DNA from: Chamaelirium japonicum
Taxonomy: Eukaryota; Streptophyta; Magnoliopsida; Liliales; Melanthiaceae
Reading direction: 5' to 3'
NCBI GenBank assembly: GCA_947650365.1
Contig: OX393550.1
Coordinates: 117,549,515-117,613,514 of the forward strand
DNA length: 64,000 nucleotides
Each line of letters starts with the position of its first letter. Position 1 is the first letter of the stretch. Below the pieces are notes generated by a model. It was given only the letters and a program-made list of their open reading frames with translations, made no database searches and had not been told where the DNA came from. The translations under genes and the position numbers were made by a program. This document shows positions 1 to 12,100 of the stretch, in pieces.

Positions 1-860
1 CCCCTGGGTGTCGTCCTCACCTTTGGATACACCTTGAGCGGTCTCGGTCGATTGAAGAGGCGACCTTGGGTAGCCAAAGAAAAAGCCCCCCCCCCCCCCC
101 GGGGGGGGGGTGAGCTCGAGATTCAAGGTCAACCCCGATTGCATCGTGACCAGAATATGACTTGGAATTCAAAGAACACTCCCAACGTAGCTGGCCTCCA
201 CCATCACGAGCAGCTCGCATGTGGAAGAGGCCACCCATGCCTGGCGCCCACAGCTCGCTTAGGAGCTCACCCATGACCACTCATGAGCAGTTTGCACGTA
301 GAAGAGGTCGCTCGTAGCTGGCGCCCACAGCTCGCCCTAACCGCATGCGATCGGCTCACCACGGAAGTGGTATCGCCTACAGTAAGGCGGTAACAAGTCG
401 ACAGATGTCAACACCCCCGTCGAACTACATGATCAATTACGAGCCACATTAGCCGGCTAGAGTCGGTCTAGAACACCCCATACTGGAGCCTCCCAGAATG
501 TCCACCTGGCATAAACAAGACTAGTGCGCCCCCCTCGCCACCGACTGGCAGGCTAAACAACAAAACCCATTAAAGGACCCATGTGGACTGAGGCAGAAGG
601 GGCGGAAAAGAGTAGCCACATGTCGAACTTAGGCGGCCTGCAAAAAGCTATAAAGGTATAACCCCCGGCTCCAAAGTATAAGTTCAAAATTCTGAAACCC
701 AAACACTTTCCATCTACTAAATCTCCCTCTTTTCGAACCTTCACTAACGTGAGCGTCGAAGGGTCTGCGCTCCTCATGGAGCCAGCCGTTCACGTGATCT
801 TGGTCTTGCAGGTCGAGTCTTCGGTCCAACGAGATTTTCCCCTCGATAGATCTAATAAAT
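1..860 (+). repeat. Ty3-gypsy LTR fragment (R/U5-like)
   Basis: This GC-richer stretch reads like the R/U5 part of a plant Ty3-gypsy LTR. A segment at about 738-765 has the 'CACTAACGTGAGCGTCGAAGGG' style of text, common just inside the R region of Tat/Retand-type LTRs, followed by 'CTTGCAGGTCGAG' near 806. A poly-C/poly-G run lies at 87-110, and a short internal repeat containing 'GGCGCCCACAGCTCGC' occurs near 242 and 320. No gag-pol coding sequence adjoins it. The assignment rests on remembered text similarity, so confidence is modest. Both ends are uncertain and the left end is cut by the window. Confidence 0.4.
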
Positions 861-1260
861 TAGTATAATCATTCTGAATATAATTTTAATTACAACAAAT
901 ATATTTATCGTTGTAAATTCTTGTGGTATATCAAAAATTTCTTTGGGCAAAATACGTGTATCTCCAGATAATACTTTGAATGACATCCCATAGTTTTGAT
1001 AATTTTGCATATAAAATTATGCATATTTATCTCCTGTTAACCTATAAATGAATCTCAATATTAGATACTATGATAAAATATAAGGGTATAATTTTAGTAA
1101 TTATCATGCTTGTAGGTCACGTATTTCTCTGATTAATCGGTTTATAAATATTTTAGAGTATGACATTGTTGATAACCCCGTTCCTAAAATAGAAATGTAT
1201 GTTAATTATAAATAAATAAAATATTAGTAATTTAGTTTAAGATAATAATAATAAACTTAC

Positions 1261-1925
1261 CTCGGTATTTTCTTATTTGAACGACACATCCTAAAATTAT
1301 TGGTTTCTCATCAATAATATTTTTTAGCTTTTGACCTATCTCCTTCACCGACCCTATAATATCATTATAATAGAAGTGCAACTGTGTATAAAAAAATCTA
1401 TTATTAATTAAATAAATACTTATTTAAAATAAAAATTAAAAAAAATAAAAAATAAAAACTTACCTCTGATAAAAAACTGAAATATCTTGATTGATGTTAT
1501 CGTTAGAATCTTAATATGCTTGGCTTTTTATTTCTCGCACAGGACCAATACCAATTACAAATCCAAGTTTATCTGATAATTATTTAAAACTTAATTCATG
1601 TTAGATTATGAGTAGATATTAGATAATTTTTGTTCTGATAAGGCTATACATACCGATCAAATTAGCAGGTAGATCATCCCGGTGCTTGATATCACCCAAA
1701 GATACAAAATTATTTTTATATAACAATCTTGAAGTAGACTCTCTAATAATTGATCTCTTAGTCACGATAAAATAAAATTCATTATCAACAATCCGATGTT
1801 GATCTTCTGATTTTTGGACTTGAACATTTGATATGGAATAAATTTTTCATTCTTTAAGTCGATCCTTGAAATGAGGGACATGATCATTTAAAATTCATGC
1901 TTCTATCTCAAGATCCTGCTTTAAA
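1261..1925 (-). pseudogene. RPA1-like OB-fold gene fragment, broken
   Basis: Three minus-strand exons with GT-AG borders can be read: 1925-1654, 1572-1464 and 1381-1261. Their peptides (for example HVPHFKDRLKE, KIYSISNVQVQKSEDQHR, DKLGFVIGIGPVREIKSQAY, NIIDEKPIILGCVVQIRKYR) match the DNA-binding OB folds of replication protein A 70-kDa-like proteins. Such proteins occur as host paralogues and as Helitron passengers in plants. At least three in-frame stops break it: two TGA in the first exon and one TAA in the second. Intact splice borders with broken exons suggest a once-functional gene now decaying. A Helitron lies 24 kb away on the same strand, but nothing ties the two together. The 5' part above 1925 could not be resolved. 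Confidence 0.6.
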
Positions 1926-2700
1926 AAATATGTATTATTTTTCATATAAATTTAAATTTAGATAAGTACTATAATATAAAATTACTTCTATGACCAGTGA
2001 AAGAACCATACTGCTTTCTGTGCACATCGAGGATCCTTACAATTCGTCCCTCAACTTTATGTACATCACCTTGTTAAGTCTCAAAATAATGTATTTTATC
2101 GCTTATTTTTTATGCCATTATCGTTACTTTTCTACATAAAATTTTTCATATACACATAAAGTGTATCATTTTTTCTACATCGCTGTATAATACACTTCCA
2201 TATGAACACAGTGATATATTGGTTCACACTCATACGATGCATGCATGAAAAGTACGGAGCCCAATAGTCCAAATTATAATTTTTTATCGATAATCGTATG
2301 GGAAACTAATACGCGTCATTTCATATGTATTTTTCAAGGAATTGATCTGGTTCTCAATGTAGCTAGCTTAAGGGAATCGTGACTAAGTGGTGGATGTTCT
2401 CACTGTAAGTCAATGGAGGATGCACAGCTCATTTGGAGGCTTTTCTGAAAAACGATAAAGAAAATAATAGTTGCTATAACTTAGCCGAGAAATAATGTCA
2501 CCAGCTCGACGCATCACACGATACGAAACAAAGGAGAACCCCGAGCATACTAACAAGCATAATGGAGCATGATGGTGGCTTGAAAATGTGGCATGGAAAA
2601 ATCCCTAGCATATACCATCGATCGTTTTCAAGGGACGGTGGTTTTGTGCTGACTAGGACAAAACGGAACCATAAGCTAACTAGACAAAAAGGAACACTGC
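1926..2700. other. AT-rich stretch, no gene seen
   Basis: AT-rich DNA without a convincing coding exon or repeat border. It may hold the decayed 5' exons of the RPA-like pseudogene: minus-strand text at about 2040-1985 (ILDVHRKQYGSFTGH) looks coding but was not placed. Confidence 0.4.
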
Positions 2701-2721
2701 TGACAAAAAGGATCACAGCCG

Positions 2722-2772
<51 letters not shown>

Positions 2773-2847
2773 CCCGATCTCTCTCTCTCTCTCTTCCCCA
2801 TGATCTCTTCATCTCTCCGTATCTCTCCCCCTCTCCGTCTCTCTCTC

Positions 2848-2888
<41 letters not shown>

Positions 2889-3217
2889 CTCTCTCTCTCT
2901 TCCCCCAACTCTCTCTTTCTCTGTCTCTCTCTCCTTGATTCTCTAGCTCTCTTCCCCCGATCTCTTTCTCTGTACCTCTCTCTCTATGTATCTCTCTCTT
3001 TCTTTCCGTCTCTCTCTCTCTCTCTTTTGTCTCTCTTTCTATCACTCTCTCTCTTTTCCCCCAACTCTCTCTCCCCGGTTCCCTCTCCGTCCGATTTTCT
3101 CTCTATTCCGCCGATCTCTTTTTCTCTCTCCGTCTCTCTCTCTTCCCCACAATCTCTCTCTCTGATCTCCGTATCTTTCTCTCTCTCCATCTCTCTCTCT
3201 TCCCCCGATCTTTCTCT
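2722..3217. repeat. (CT)n imperfect microsatellite
   Basis: About 500 bp of (CT)n interrupted by short variants such as TTCCCCCGATCT and CCGTCT. Long Leu/Ser-rich and Arg/Glu-rich open frames on the two strands come only from this composition. The tract resumes after the MITE at 3649. Confidence 0.95.
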
Positions 3218-3645
3218 TAGGGCTGGCAATTTTAGACCCGACACGCAAATCCGACACAAAATTAGGAGGGTCTGGGTTAAACGGGTTCGGGTCGTCAACG
3301 AGTCAACACGACTAACCCGTTTAGTAAACGAGTCGGGTTCGGGTTTTGTCTCCGACCCGTTTAAGACCCGTTTAAAAATCAATGGGTTTGGTCGGGTCTA
3401 CCCAGCATCCGATCACAATGTGCGATGGGTTCAACGGACGGCTGTGATCGTGACATCCATGATGGTGAGTTGCAACGAAATATAAAATTAAAAAAATAAA
3501 GAATAAATATTGAAACTGGTCTTACCGGGTCTACCCGTTTATAAACGGGTCGGGTACAAGCTTAGGGTCTAGACACGATTAGTTAAACGGGTCGGGTCCG
3601 GGTTTAGGGGTTTTGAACACGACACGACCCGACCCATTGCCAGCC

Positions 3646-3648
<3 letters not shown>
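3218..3648. mobile_element. hAT-like MITE in (CT)n
   Basis: The 431-bp element begins TAGGGCTGGCAAT and ends with its reverse complement ATTGCCAGCCCTA. The flanking 8-mers are CTTTCTCT and CTCTCTCT (7 of 8 identical), as expected for the 8-bp target duplication of hAT transposons, although the repetitive target weakens this test. The interior carries many GACCCG/CGGGTC motifs in both orientations and no transposase frame. It splits one (CT)n microsatellite into two parts. Confidence 0.75.
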
Positions 3649-3681
<33 letters not shown>

Positions 3682-3745
3682 CCCCCCCCCCCCGCCCCCC
3701 GATCTCTCTCTCTTACCCCGTTCTCTCTCTCTCTCTCTCTCTTCG
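3649..3745. repeat. (CT)n with poly-C run
   Basis: Continuation of the CT microsatellite beyond the MITE, with a poly-C run near 3680-3700. Confidence 0.9.
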
Positions 3746-4239
3746 TCTTTGTCTTTGTCTCTCTTTGCATTGGAGCTGAGTGGAATGCACCTGTTGTGGT
3801 GGTTAAAATCATGTGGCTATGATGCAATTGTAGTGGTGCTGAATGGGTGCTCATACCATATATTCTCTCCTCTCTTGCTCAAAAATATAATATTAAATTA
3901 ATAAAAAAATTAATTAGCTATTAAACCATTCTATCATGGCCGACCCTTAAATAATGGATTTAATGGTTAGCCATTGAACCATTCCATGATTTTGATCTTA
4001 CCTCCTACTTAATTTGGGTAACTTATTAAACCATTCTATCATGACTGATAATTAAAGTTTTTTTATAGTGCAAATTATAAATTTTAATTTTTTTTTTAAT
4101 AATTCAAATAAAGTTTTCAGATACAAATTTTGATAAATGAGGAGGTTCTCGCTTTGACCGGTGGTTTTGCTGGAGTTGTCAGTCCATCGAGGCTATTGGT
4201 GGTGTCGGGGTCGTTGGTCCGTCGGGGCGGGGCAGCTGT

Positions 4240-4460
4240 AGGCCGGTGTTGCCGCCGAAAGTGTTTTGTTGCCGAAGGCGGTCAAGTTTGTTGCCGCCGA
4301 ATACGATGGTTTGGGTGGTATACATGGGGGGTGTCTTGCCGCTGATTATGGCCCACTGCAGTGCCGACATGTGTGTTGCCGCCGAAGGTGGTCCGACTGT
4401 GTTTTGCCGCCGAAGGCGGCCTGCTGCAGTGCCGATAGGCATGGGCATGCACTAGTATAA
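4240..4460 (+). repeat. Dispersed repeat, GCCGCCGAA-rich, ACTAGT end
   Basis: Contains several copies of a motif like TTGCCGCCGAA(G/A) and ends with GGCATGGGCATGCACTAGTATAAT (about 4437-4460). An inverted relative lies at 20440-20650, starting with the complementary ACTAGTGCATGCCCGTGCC. The frames here have no protein similarity I recognise, so I treat it as a dispersed repeat. Confidence 0.55.
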
Positions 4461-4836
4461 TAATATTGCGTTTCGCTAGATATTAGGGGTGCCTCTATTC
4501 CTTGCTCCCATGCGCCGGATTTGGATTCAATGATACAAATCAATTTTCAACTGGATTTCATACAGATGCAATGCTACCTGTTGAAAATTAAAGTTTTCAA
4601 TCTACATCGTTGAATCCTGATCCCACGTATGGGAGCAAGGAATAAAGGGTAATAGAGGCATGCAGGAATAGTGACTAGCCGAACCAAGATGTTATCTGAT
4701 TTAACTTTAATTTATGTCAGTTTTTTTATTTTGTTCATAGAAAGATATTGACAATTTATTCCAAAGTTTGCTAACTTTTTAACTCCAAATTTTACCCCCA
4801 TCACCAAATTATTTCCTAATGCCTATCCTGATTAAA

Positions 4837-4993
4837 GCTTTTTTTTTTTTTTTTAGAACCCCTCAGCATCTCATCTGAGGAAGAGACTCATGGTAACCGC
4901 CCACCAATTATTAATTGGATGTCAGAAGGAATTGATCCCAGGCCTTGAGGACCAACCCCCCGGGACTTTACCAACTCACCTAGCTGGCACGTA
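4837..4993 (-). mobile_element. tRNA-derived SINE with target duplication
   Basis: Read on the minus strand, this has the RNA polymerase III promoter layout of a tRNA-type SINE: an A box TAGGTGAGTTGG, then about 30 nt later a B box GGATCAATTCC. It ends in a poly-A tail, seen as poly-T at about 4839-4854. It is flanked by an imperfect ~15-bp direct repeat, CCTATCCTGATTAAA (4822-4836) and CCTACCCTGATTAGA (4994-5008), as expected for target-primed insertion. The length of about 157 bp is normal for a plant SINE. Confidence 0.75.
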
Positions 4994-5639
4994 CCTACCC
5001 TGATTAGAACTATCAAGCATTTGACCCTTTTCTTTGCAGTAACATGCAGATCTTTGAGCTTTGATTTGCATTGCTCGTATCCAAAATCACAAAATAAAAG
5101 AATTTTTTTGAAGCATCAAGGCACCATCTCGTTAACTTCTAATCGCTGCTGCGATCATAATTATAACATGCGATCTCCTTCATCAACCGTTGAAATACTT
5201 TGGTACGATGGATCATGCAGGCAGTACCACGAAGTCTTGATCGCAAGATAGTGTACCACCAAATCAACATCCATGGTGGAGACCTCTCATAGCTTGAAAC
5301 CAATAAAACCAAGAGCAGCTTCAATCATCTAGAGAGAGAGCACAAGAATTAGACACCTTGGGATGCCTGAATGAGAATGACTTGCGGAAACTGAACCACA
5401 AGAATAAAGAAAGTATACTAGGAAACATCACGACCGAAATACATGTATGCTTCTAGTCAACCGGCCTCCACAAAATAAATCCATGAGGAAACATGTTCTG
5501 AAGAGTACATTTCTGAAATAAGGACTGATCCAAGACTTTCTCTCTCGTTGTCCGAAATGAGAGCAAACAAGTGAAACATCATGAGAGATAGAGAGAGAGA
5601 GAGAGTAGACAGGTGCATGTTAGCATCATCGTCTCTTGT

Positions 5640-6107
5640 CTAAGTAACAGGCGCCTGCTGTCGCTGCTGTTGGTTCACCGTCGCAATGTGCTTCTGGCCA
5701 GCGACATGAAAGTCATATACCGTCTGACTGTTGCAAACGATGTTGCAGAGAGTGCACACTCGGACCGCATCCGCCGCCGTTCCTGAATCCAAGACCTTCT
5801 GTTTCTTGGCCTGCAAATCCACCGCCGTTGCAGGTGTTGTCACCTTCTTCTGCTCGCTCGCAGCGGGCTTTGCTGTGATCGACTCCTGAAGCTTCTGCAT
5901 GTTCCTCTTGTGTCTCTTTCCCACCTTGTGGATGTTGAGGACTTCTTGGCTGTTACATTCAAGCTTGCAGACCTCACAGTGAACAGTTTGGATGACCTTG
6001 GGGGTCTTTTTTAAGACCTTTGTCGCAGAAGCCTTTTTGGATTTTGCAAATTTCTCATGAGTGGGGAACTTCGGAGGCGCCATCCCATTGGAAGGCCTTC
6101 CTAGGGC
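5640..6107 (-). CDS. Last exon of zf-met gene (two zinc fingers)
   Basis: Starts after a good acceptor (TTTCACCCTGCAG) at 6108 and ends with a TAG at 5642-5640. It encodes two zf-met fingers, CEVCKLECNSQEVLNIHKVG and CTLCNIVCNSQTVYDFHVAG, each followed by the second His, with a Lys-rich linker containing KKQKVLDSG. The tail is Gln-rich. An ATG at 6083 exists inside the exon, but the frame stays open to the splice site and the phase fits the upstream exon, so I do not take it as the start. Confidence 0.75.
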   Translation of the reverse strand, partial: ALGRPSNGMAPPKFPTHEKFAKSKKASATKVLKKTPKVIQTVHCEVCKLECNSQEVLNIHKVGKRHKRNMQKLQESITAKPAASEQKKVTTPATAVDLQAKKQKVLDSGTAADAVRVCTLCNIVCNSQTVYDFHVAGQKHIATVNQQQRQQAPVT

Positions 6108-9100
6108 CTGCAGGGTGAAATAAAATGGGAAGCAGGTTAATTAAGCAACATTATAACCAACAGAAGAGCCGAACGCCATGAGAGAAAATTGGGGTTTGTA
6201 AATTAAGGAGTCGATGTGGATTCACAAGGTTACTCTTTCCTTTTTAAAGCGGATTATATGGCGTGATCACAAGGTTGAATGTAGTACCGTCAGGCGTCAG
6301 CCAACCGAGCCAAAGGGCCAGAGACAGTTTTATAAAGAGGGGTACTTAGCTCCAACCGTGGTTGAAGCAGGAGGCTTCAACCATTGACGTGTCATGCACT
6401 GATAGGGTTATACATCACCTTTTACACGTGGACCCCACACTTCCATAATCCAAATGTTGGGGCCCACAAGACCAAAGCAACAATTAGAATTTTTTATTTT
6501 TTTTTCATTAATTATATTACCTGTTACATGTAGACCCACAACCTCCATAATCCATATGTTGGGGCCCAATTGAATTTTTTATTTTTTCTTCATTAATTAG
6601 TAGTGGAACATGGTTCTATCCCTGCATGATACAACGGCGGTTGAAGCCTCCTGCTTCAACCGTGATTGGAGCCAAGAATTGTTCTTTTATAAATTCACAA
6701 ATACTTGATAATGCAATAAGATGATCATACTTGGATTATATCTACCACACAGTGTCCTTCGGAACTTGCACAAATAGTTCATGATGGTAACCACACGTGC
6801 GGACCAATTTTGAGGATGGAATTCAATTTGAGATTACAAGATGATAAAAACCTTATTAAGTCGACTGTTTCAAATGAGAGAATTTATTGGATTTATGCGA
6901 CTCTCAAATGCAAAGCCTCCAGAAAATTGAAGCAATAATGGTGTTCATGAATGATGATCAAGAAGCTCTGTTACCTTGATGGCATGCTTTTCTCCCGCGA
7001 GATGGGTAGCGAACACCGCATCACTGTTGCACACAACATTACAAATCGCGCAAGCTCTCAACGACTCAGCTGTTGTGCCAGCAGCAATAAGCTTTCGTTT
7101 CTTGGTTTCCAAATCCTCAAAGGTAGTTCGTTTCTGAACACTCTTCTGCATTTGACAAGAATCACTATTTGATTTTCTAAAAGCCCAATGTAACTGTAAT
7201 GTTTATGTAGTTGTGTGGTGCACGTCATAATAAAAATAAAAGCATCAGGTGCTTTGTTATAGAACTAAGAGTGAATCCCTAAACATTAAAACGTGACAAA
7301 TCAGTGGGCCAAAATGTAAAATCAACTTTTTGCATTACATGTTCACTTTTTTGTTCTAGGTTAGGACACAAATGACAGGAGGTCCCCACAGTTTTTAATC
7401 TCATGTGCACGAGCACACTAGAATCTAGATACATGCATACAGTAATATGAACGCAGCAAAGAAACAATATATAAAATACGAATCATACATGAACGCATAC
7501 AGATTATCATCAATAACTTCTGGATTCAGAGAAACAATATAAGGAAACAGTATAGATCCACACAGTTGTTATCTTCCTATACATGACCATTCTAGAGTCT
7601 GGACATACAATAACAAGAATACAATAAAGAAATAAATGAAAGAAAAAACAAATCAATAAATACGTCAATGATTTGCATAGAAATTCACAATACCGGACAG
7701 GAAGCTGTGAATGATAAACAAAGTTAAATCACAAACCAATAATATGTGAATTGGTCAATTTAAAGAAGCATTGGTATTCCTTAAAGAGATCTGAAAACAA
7801 AATATAACAACGTACATGAAGTGAAATCTTTAGAAAAGCAAAATGATTGGGCAATTTATGTTCTGAAACTGATTGAAGACAAGGAGGCCATAAGTAGGAA
7901 TTTAAAGTCTGGAAACTATGAATGACAGTTAAGGAAATCACCGAAAATGTTAGGAAGCACTAATCATTATCGATCAACTATAAAAGCAAACAGAGATGAC
8001 ATTTGCCAAAACTAGTATGAAACCCTAGCCTTACCTAACAGAACCAGTGTGATTTCTATCAAAGTCCTACAGCTCTTTAGATGCATATTTGTTTAATGGT
8101 CACGTAGAAAACCCCATATTTCTAAGTTCTTTCCCTTTCTTACCCCTTTCACACAAATCAGTAATTTCTATTGAGGGCTATAGATGTTGTTATTGCTGCA
8201 TGTCAAGATCCCCTCCATAGGTCTAAATTTGTCCCCTTTCTTGGCCCTTCTACACAAATCCACGCCCCTCAGCAGTGCAAAGTATCAACCACAAGCAAAC
8301 TAACAAGATACAATAAGAGATCGACATTCCTCAAAACCTATATTGTCATATCCAGAGTAGTCCACCACCACTGGTACTGCTAGCCAATTAACAAGAAATA
8401 GAACAAGAGACTGATATTTCTCAAAACGGTCTATAGCCATATCTAGATGTACTCTATGAGAACCGGTACATACCTTTGCTATTCATAGCAAATATGGAAC
8501 ACAAGGCCTGTTGCTGCAGATACTATTCATTTCAACAGCTAGCAAGTTTGCATCCCAGGGTACTGTAAAAAACTGAGCCTCATTAGACCACTAACTGCCA
8601 ATATTTTCTACGAACTCCAACCTCCTTTCTGCAGCAGGGAAAGAAGCCTATCACACTTGACCAACTCCATATAAATCGAACTTTTATGTAATTCCACAAC
8701 GATAGTCCGACAAGCGAGTTCCAAGGTTTTAAAACCAGGTATCAGTTGTGGTATCTACCCGGACCAACCCAAGTCAACTCGACCGAGTTGACTCGGTATC
8801 GGCCAGTTCAACCATTTTTTTGAAAGATATAATAACAACAAAAAAATCAGAACCCAACCGATACGACTCGGTCTTAATAGCCAATACGGGGTTGACTTGG
8901 CCGATATGGATAGGTACAATTTGGTATCGGCTGATATGGATATGGAACCGGTTTCGGGGCAGGTATCGGCACGGTTTAGCCCAGAAGAACTGAGTTGTAC
9001 CGGCCAATATGACTCGGTGTCGGCCGAGATTTCAAACCATGGCGAGGTCTAGTCAAAAGTGAAAAAGAAAATATCAAAACCATGAAAAGCCTTTTCACTT

Positions 9101-12100
9101 TCAGGTATTCCCACGTATGTAAGGTAACAGGAAAAAATTTCTACATTGTAAATGGTACACGATGCAGAGATATAACAAACTCTGAGAAAATCTATAATAG
9201 TTTGCAGCAATCTATGCACAGATCATTACTTGGTGGAGGCATGACCTTCTTAAAAGCATGCCGACTTCCACCTAAATGATCAAAGTGATAGCTATATAGT
9301 TACTAGTTATTATTCTTGGCCCAGAGGAACCTTCAGATCTCCTCAACAGCATTTATGATTTTGTTTGGGACCTGTGCAACCAACATATAAACTGGCATTA
9401 CAGATAGACTAGATTTGTCATGGCAAAGCAACCTTCGAACGGAAGATTCGAAACTTTCCAATTCATCATACAATCTCTAATCCTATCCATGAATGGATTG
9501 AAAGCAGCTCATCTGAGTCATGCTACACTTAAATTTTTTTCTACCTCCCCTCACAAATCTTTCCATGAAGATTTGAAACAAGACCTCAAATATGAGTCTC
9601 AGGTAAACCTTAAGCCCAAATCTTAAAGTATCAATCTTTTCACTCCGGAAACCAAATTATGCAAAATTTGCATTAATACATATTCACATAAAATTGATTT
9701 AACTTCCTATAACGACACCAGGTTCTGAAAAGTAAGCCATGTGTGATCCATCAAGGCTGAAAATTTTATTCAACTTATTCCCAATCAAAATGTCGGTCGA
9801 AATTACCAACATATGTCGGTATTTGGAGGCTCCGACATAAAAAAAGTATGAATTGTCGACATTACAATTTGTCGGTCAACATTGTCGGTGGATGTCGACA
9901 AATGTCGGTGCTATCGGTGAAAAGAACCTGTGACTGTACAATTATTTCATTTGTCGGGCTATTTATCGGTGACATCACTGACATTTGTCGGTTTGTCGGT
10001 GGATTTCGATGGAAAAGCTGGGATTCCCAGCTGTTGCTCTTCCTTTGTGAATAAAATATAAATTTTTGGATTGGTAGCATTGTATGAATTGTATGTTTGC
10101 TTGTATTAATAGTTTGCAGATGTATGCTTGTATTTTGTATGGCACTTGAGCATTCTAGTACTATATTTGTACTTTGTACTTTGTAGTTTGTACAACTATT
10201 CTACAATCATTGTTTATTCTATGGTTATGGATTCTACTTTCAGTTTCAACCTTTGAGTGGCTTTGAGATTTTGTATAACATTATACTTTGTAATTCATTA
10301 AGTGGTTTAAAATTTTAAATATGAATCTAAAGTTCTAGATAAGTAGATATGCATATTTATGTCACAGAAAGGTTATCCTGAAGTTTTGTTGAAATATTCT
10401 ATTTTTTTCATATCAAACAAACAAAATCGAAATCTGACCGAAAAACGACAAATTTCCATCGAAAAACATCGAAATTTGACCGAAATACGAAATATTTCCA
10501 CCGAAATTTGTTTTTCCATTTTACAATTTTTTCACCGACAAATTACCGAAAAACAAAAATTTCCTTTTTTTGGCCGACCGACATGGACACCGAAAACGAC
10601 ATTTAAAACCTTGTTCCCAATCAAAAACCAGTTGTCTAAATTGAGCCAATTTCTAGCAAAGCAACTTAGGACATGAAAGGGGCCTACTGCGTAACCTTGC
10701 AAACCAACTAGCAAGAAGAAAATCCTCCCTTATTTGCTACACTGTTTGATCTCAAGCAACTTAGAAAAGTTAAGAACAAGAGAACAAGCCAACCACGATA
10801 TAGGGACAAACATTCGTCTCTATGTCACAGATTATGACCCGAAAGACTAAACGGAAACATGGTTGTGATAGCAAGTCCCATCTATCAAAATGTCAAAATA
10901 TCTATAACTCTTAATGCTTCATAGAACCCCCTTAGTTTGATACCAAGTTACCAACAACAACCCAAGGTTTGAAATTTCGATTTAGACCAATATTATCATA
11001 CTGCATAATATGAAAAAATTGCGTGGGAATATTTCGACATTGTGAAAATATAGAAATGATAGAAATATCAATAAGATGATTGAATCTTTTAACGAAACTC
11101 TTGACAATCATAAATCAAGTATAGATACATATTGTGGAATGTTTAAATCATATTTCTACACTATCAAAGGGTTAGGAGGTCAATTTAGTATGTATTTCTA
11201 TGCATATTGTATAGATACATAACGTTCTAAGATCTACAACATATCCAAAGTTCGAGTGATTGCATCAATATTAAGATCTGAATTTTTTTTTCCCCAGGAA
11301 TTTCCATAATTTCAAAAGGCAAATTTGATGAATTCAGTTATATAACCCCAAATCCATTGTAATAATATAAAATCTTGAATAACATCATATTAACTAAACA
11401 ATTAGAAATGAATTAATTGAAACGAATCTAAGATTTACCATATTCGAAAGTTTCAAAAATGTACACTTCAATCTGATCGAACAAACGTTTGAATGAACTT
11501 TTCGTTGAATTGTTCTCCCCAGGTTGGTGCTGGATGGTAGAACACACACCTCAAAACCAATTTTTTTAAAAAATCACACCGGAGAAGTCGAATGATCTAC
11601 TTAGAGGGTTTAAAGTTTAGGGTCTAGAATTTAAGAGTTTAGGAGTTAAGGTTCAAAATTTCGGAAAATTTTGAAAATTTAGATAAATTTTGGAATATTT
11701 CTATCCTCCACATTTCATTTCGAGGGTCGCAAAAATGAAAATATTTCGAGAAACTTCGAGAAATTTTGAACCATGCAACTACCCCACATCACATTTGACT
11801 TGGTATTAAAGCCACATGAAACACATTTTGCAACAAAGAGTTCCATTAGCCATTGACCTAGTATAGTATTCTATGTATCTATATGAATACATATATATCT
11901 ATCTAGTTAATTTGATGTAGGATCGTGCCATGCTAGATTTTTTGTAGGCTGAAGTATTGGTGACGAAGGGACACCTTGAAAATTTGCACATGTACAATGG
12001 ATCAAGGCAACACTGCTCAATAGAAGTTCAAGACTTCAAGTTGCAACCACATAACAAGAGAAGCCATGTCAATTTGTTGACTCAAAATTAGGAAGAGAAT

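Noticed and set aside
2562-3485. 307-codon plus-strand frame and Arg/Glu-rich minus-strand frames
   Set aside because: Produced by (CT)n; the frame also runs across the border of a MITE, and no domain is seen.
4856-4993. Functional tRNA gene
   Set aside because: A and B boxes are present, but no cloverleaf fits and a poly-A tail with target copies points to a SINE.
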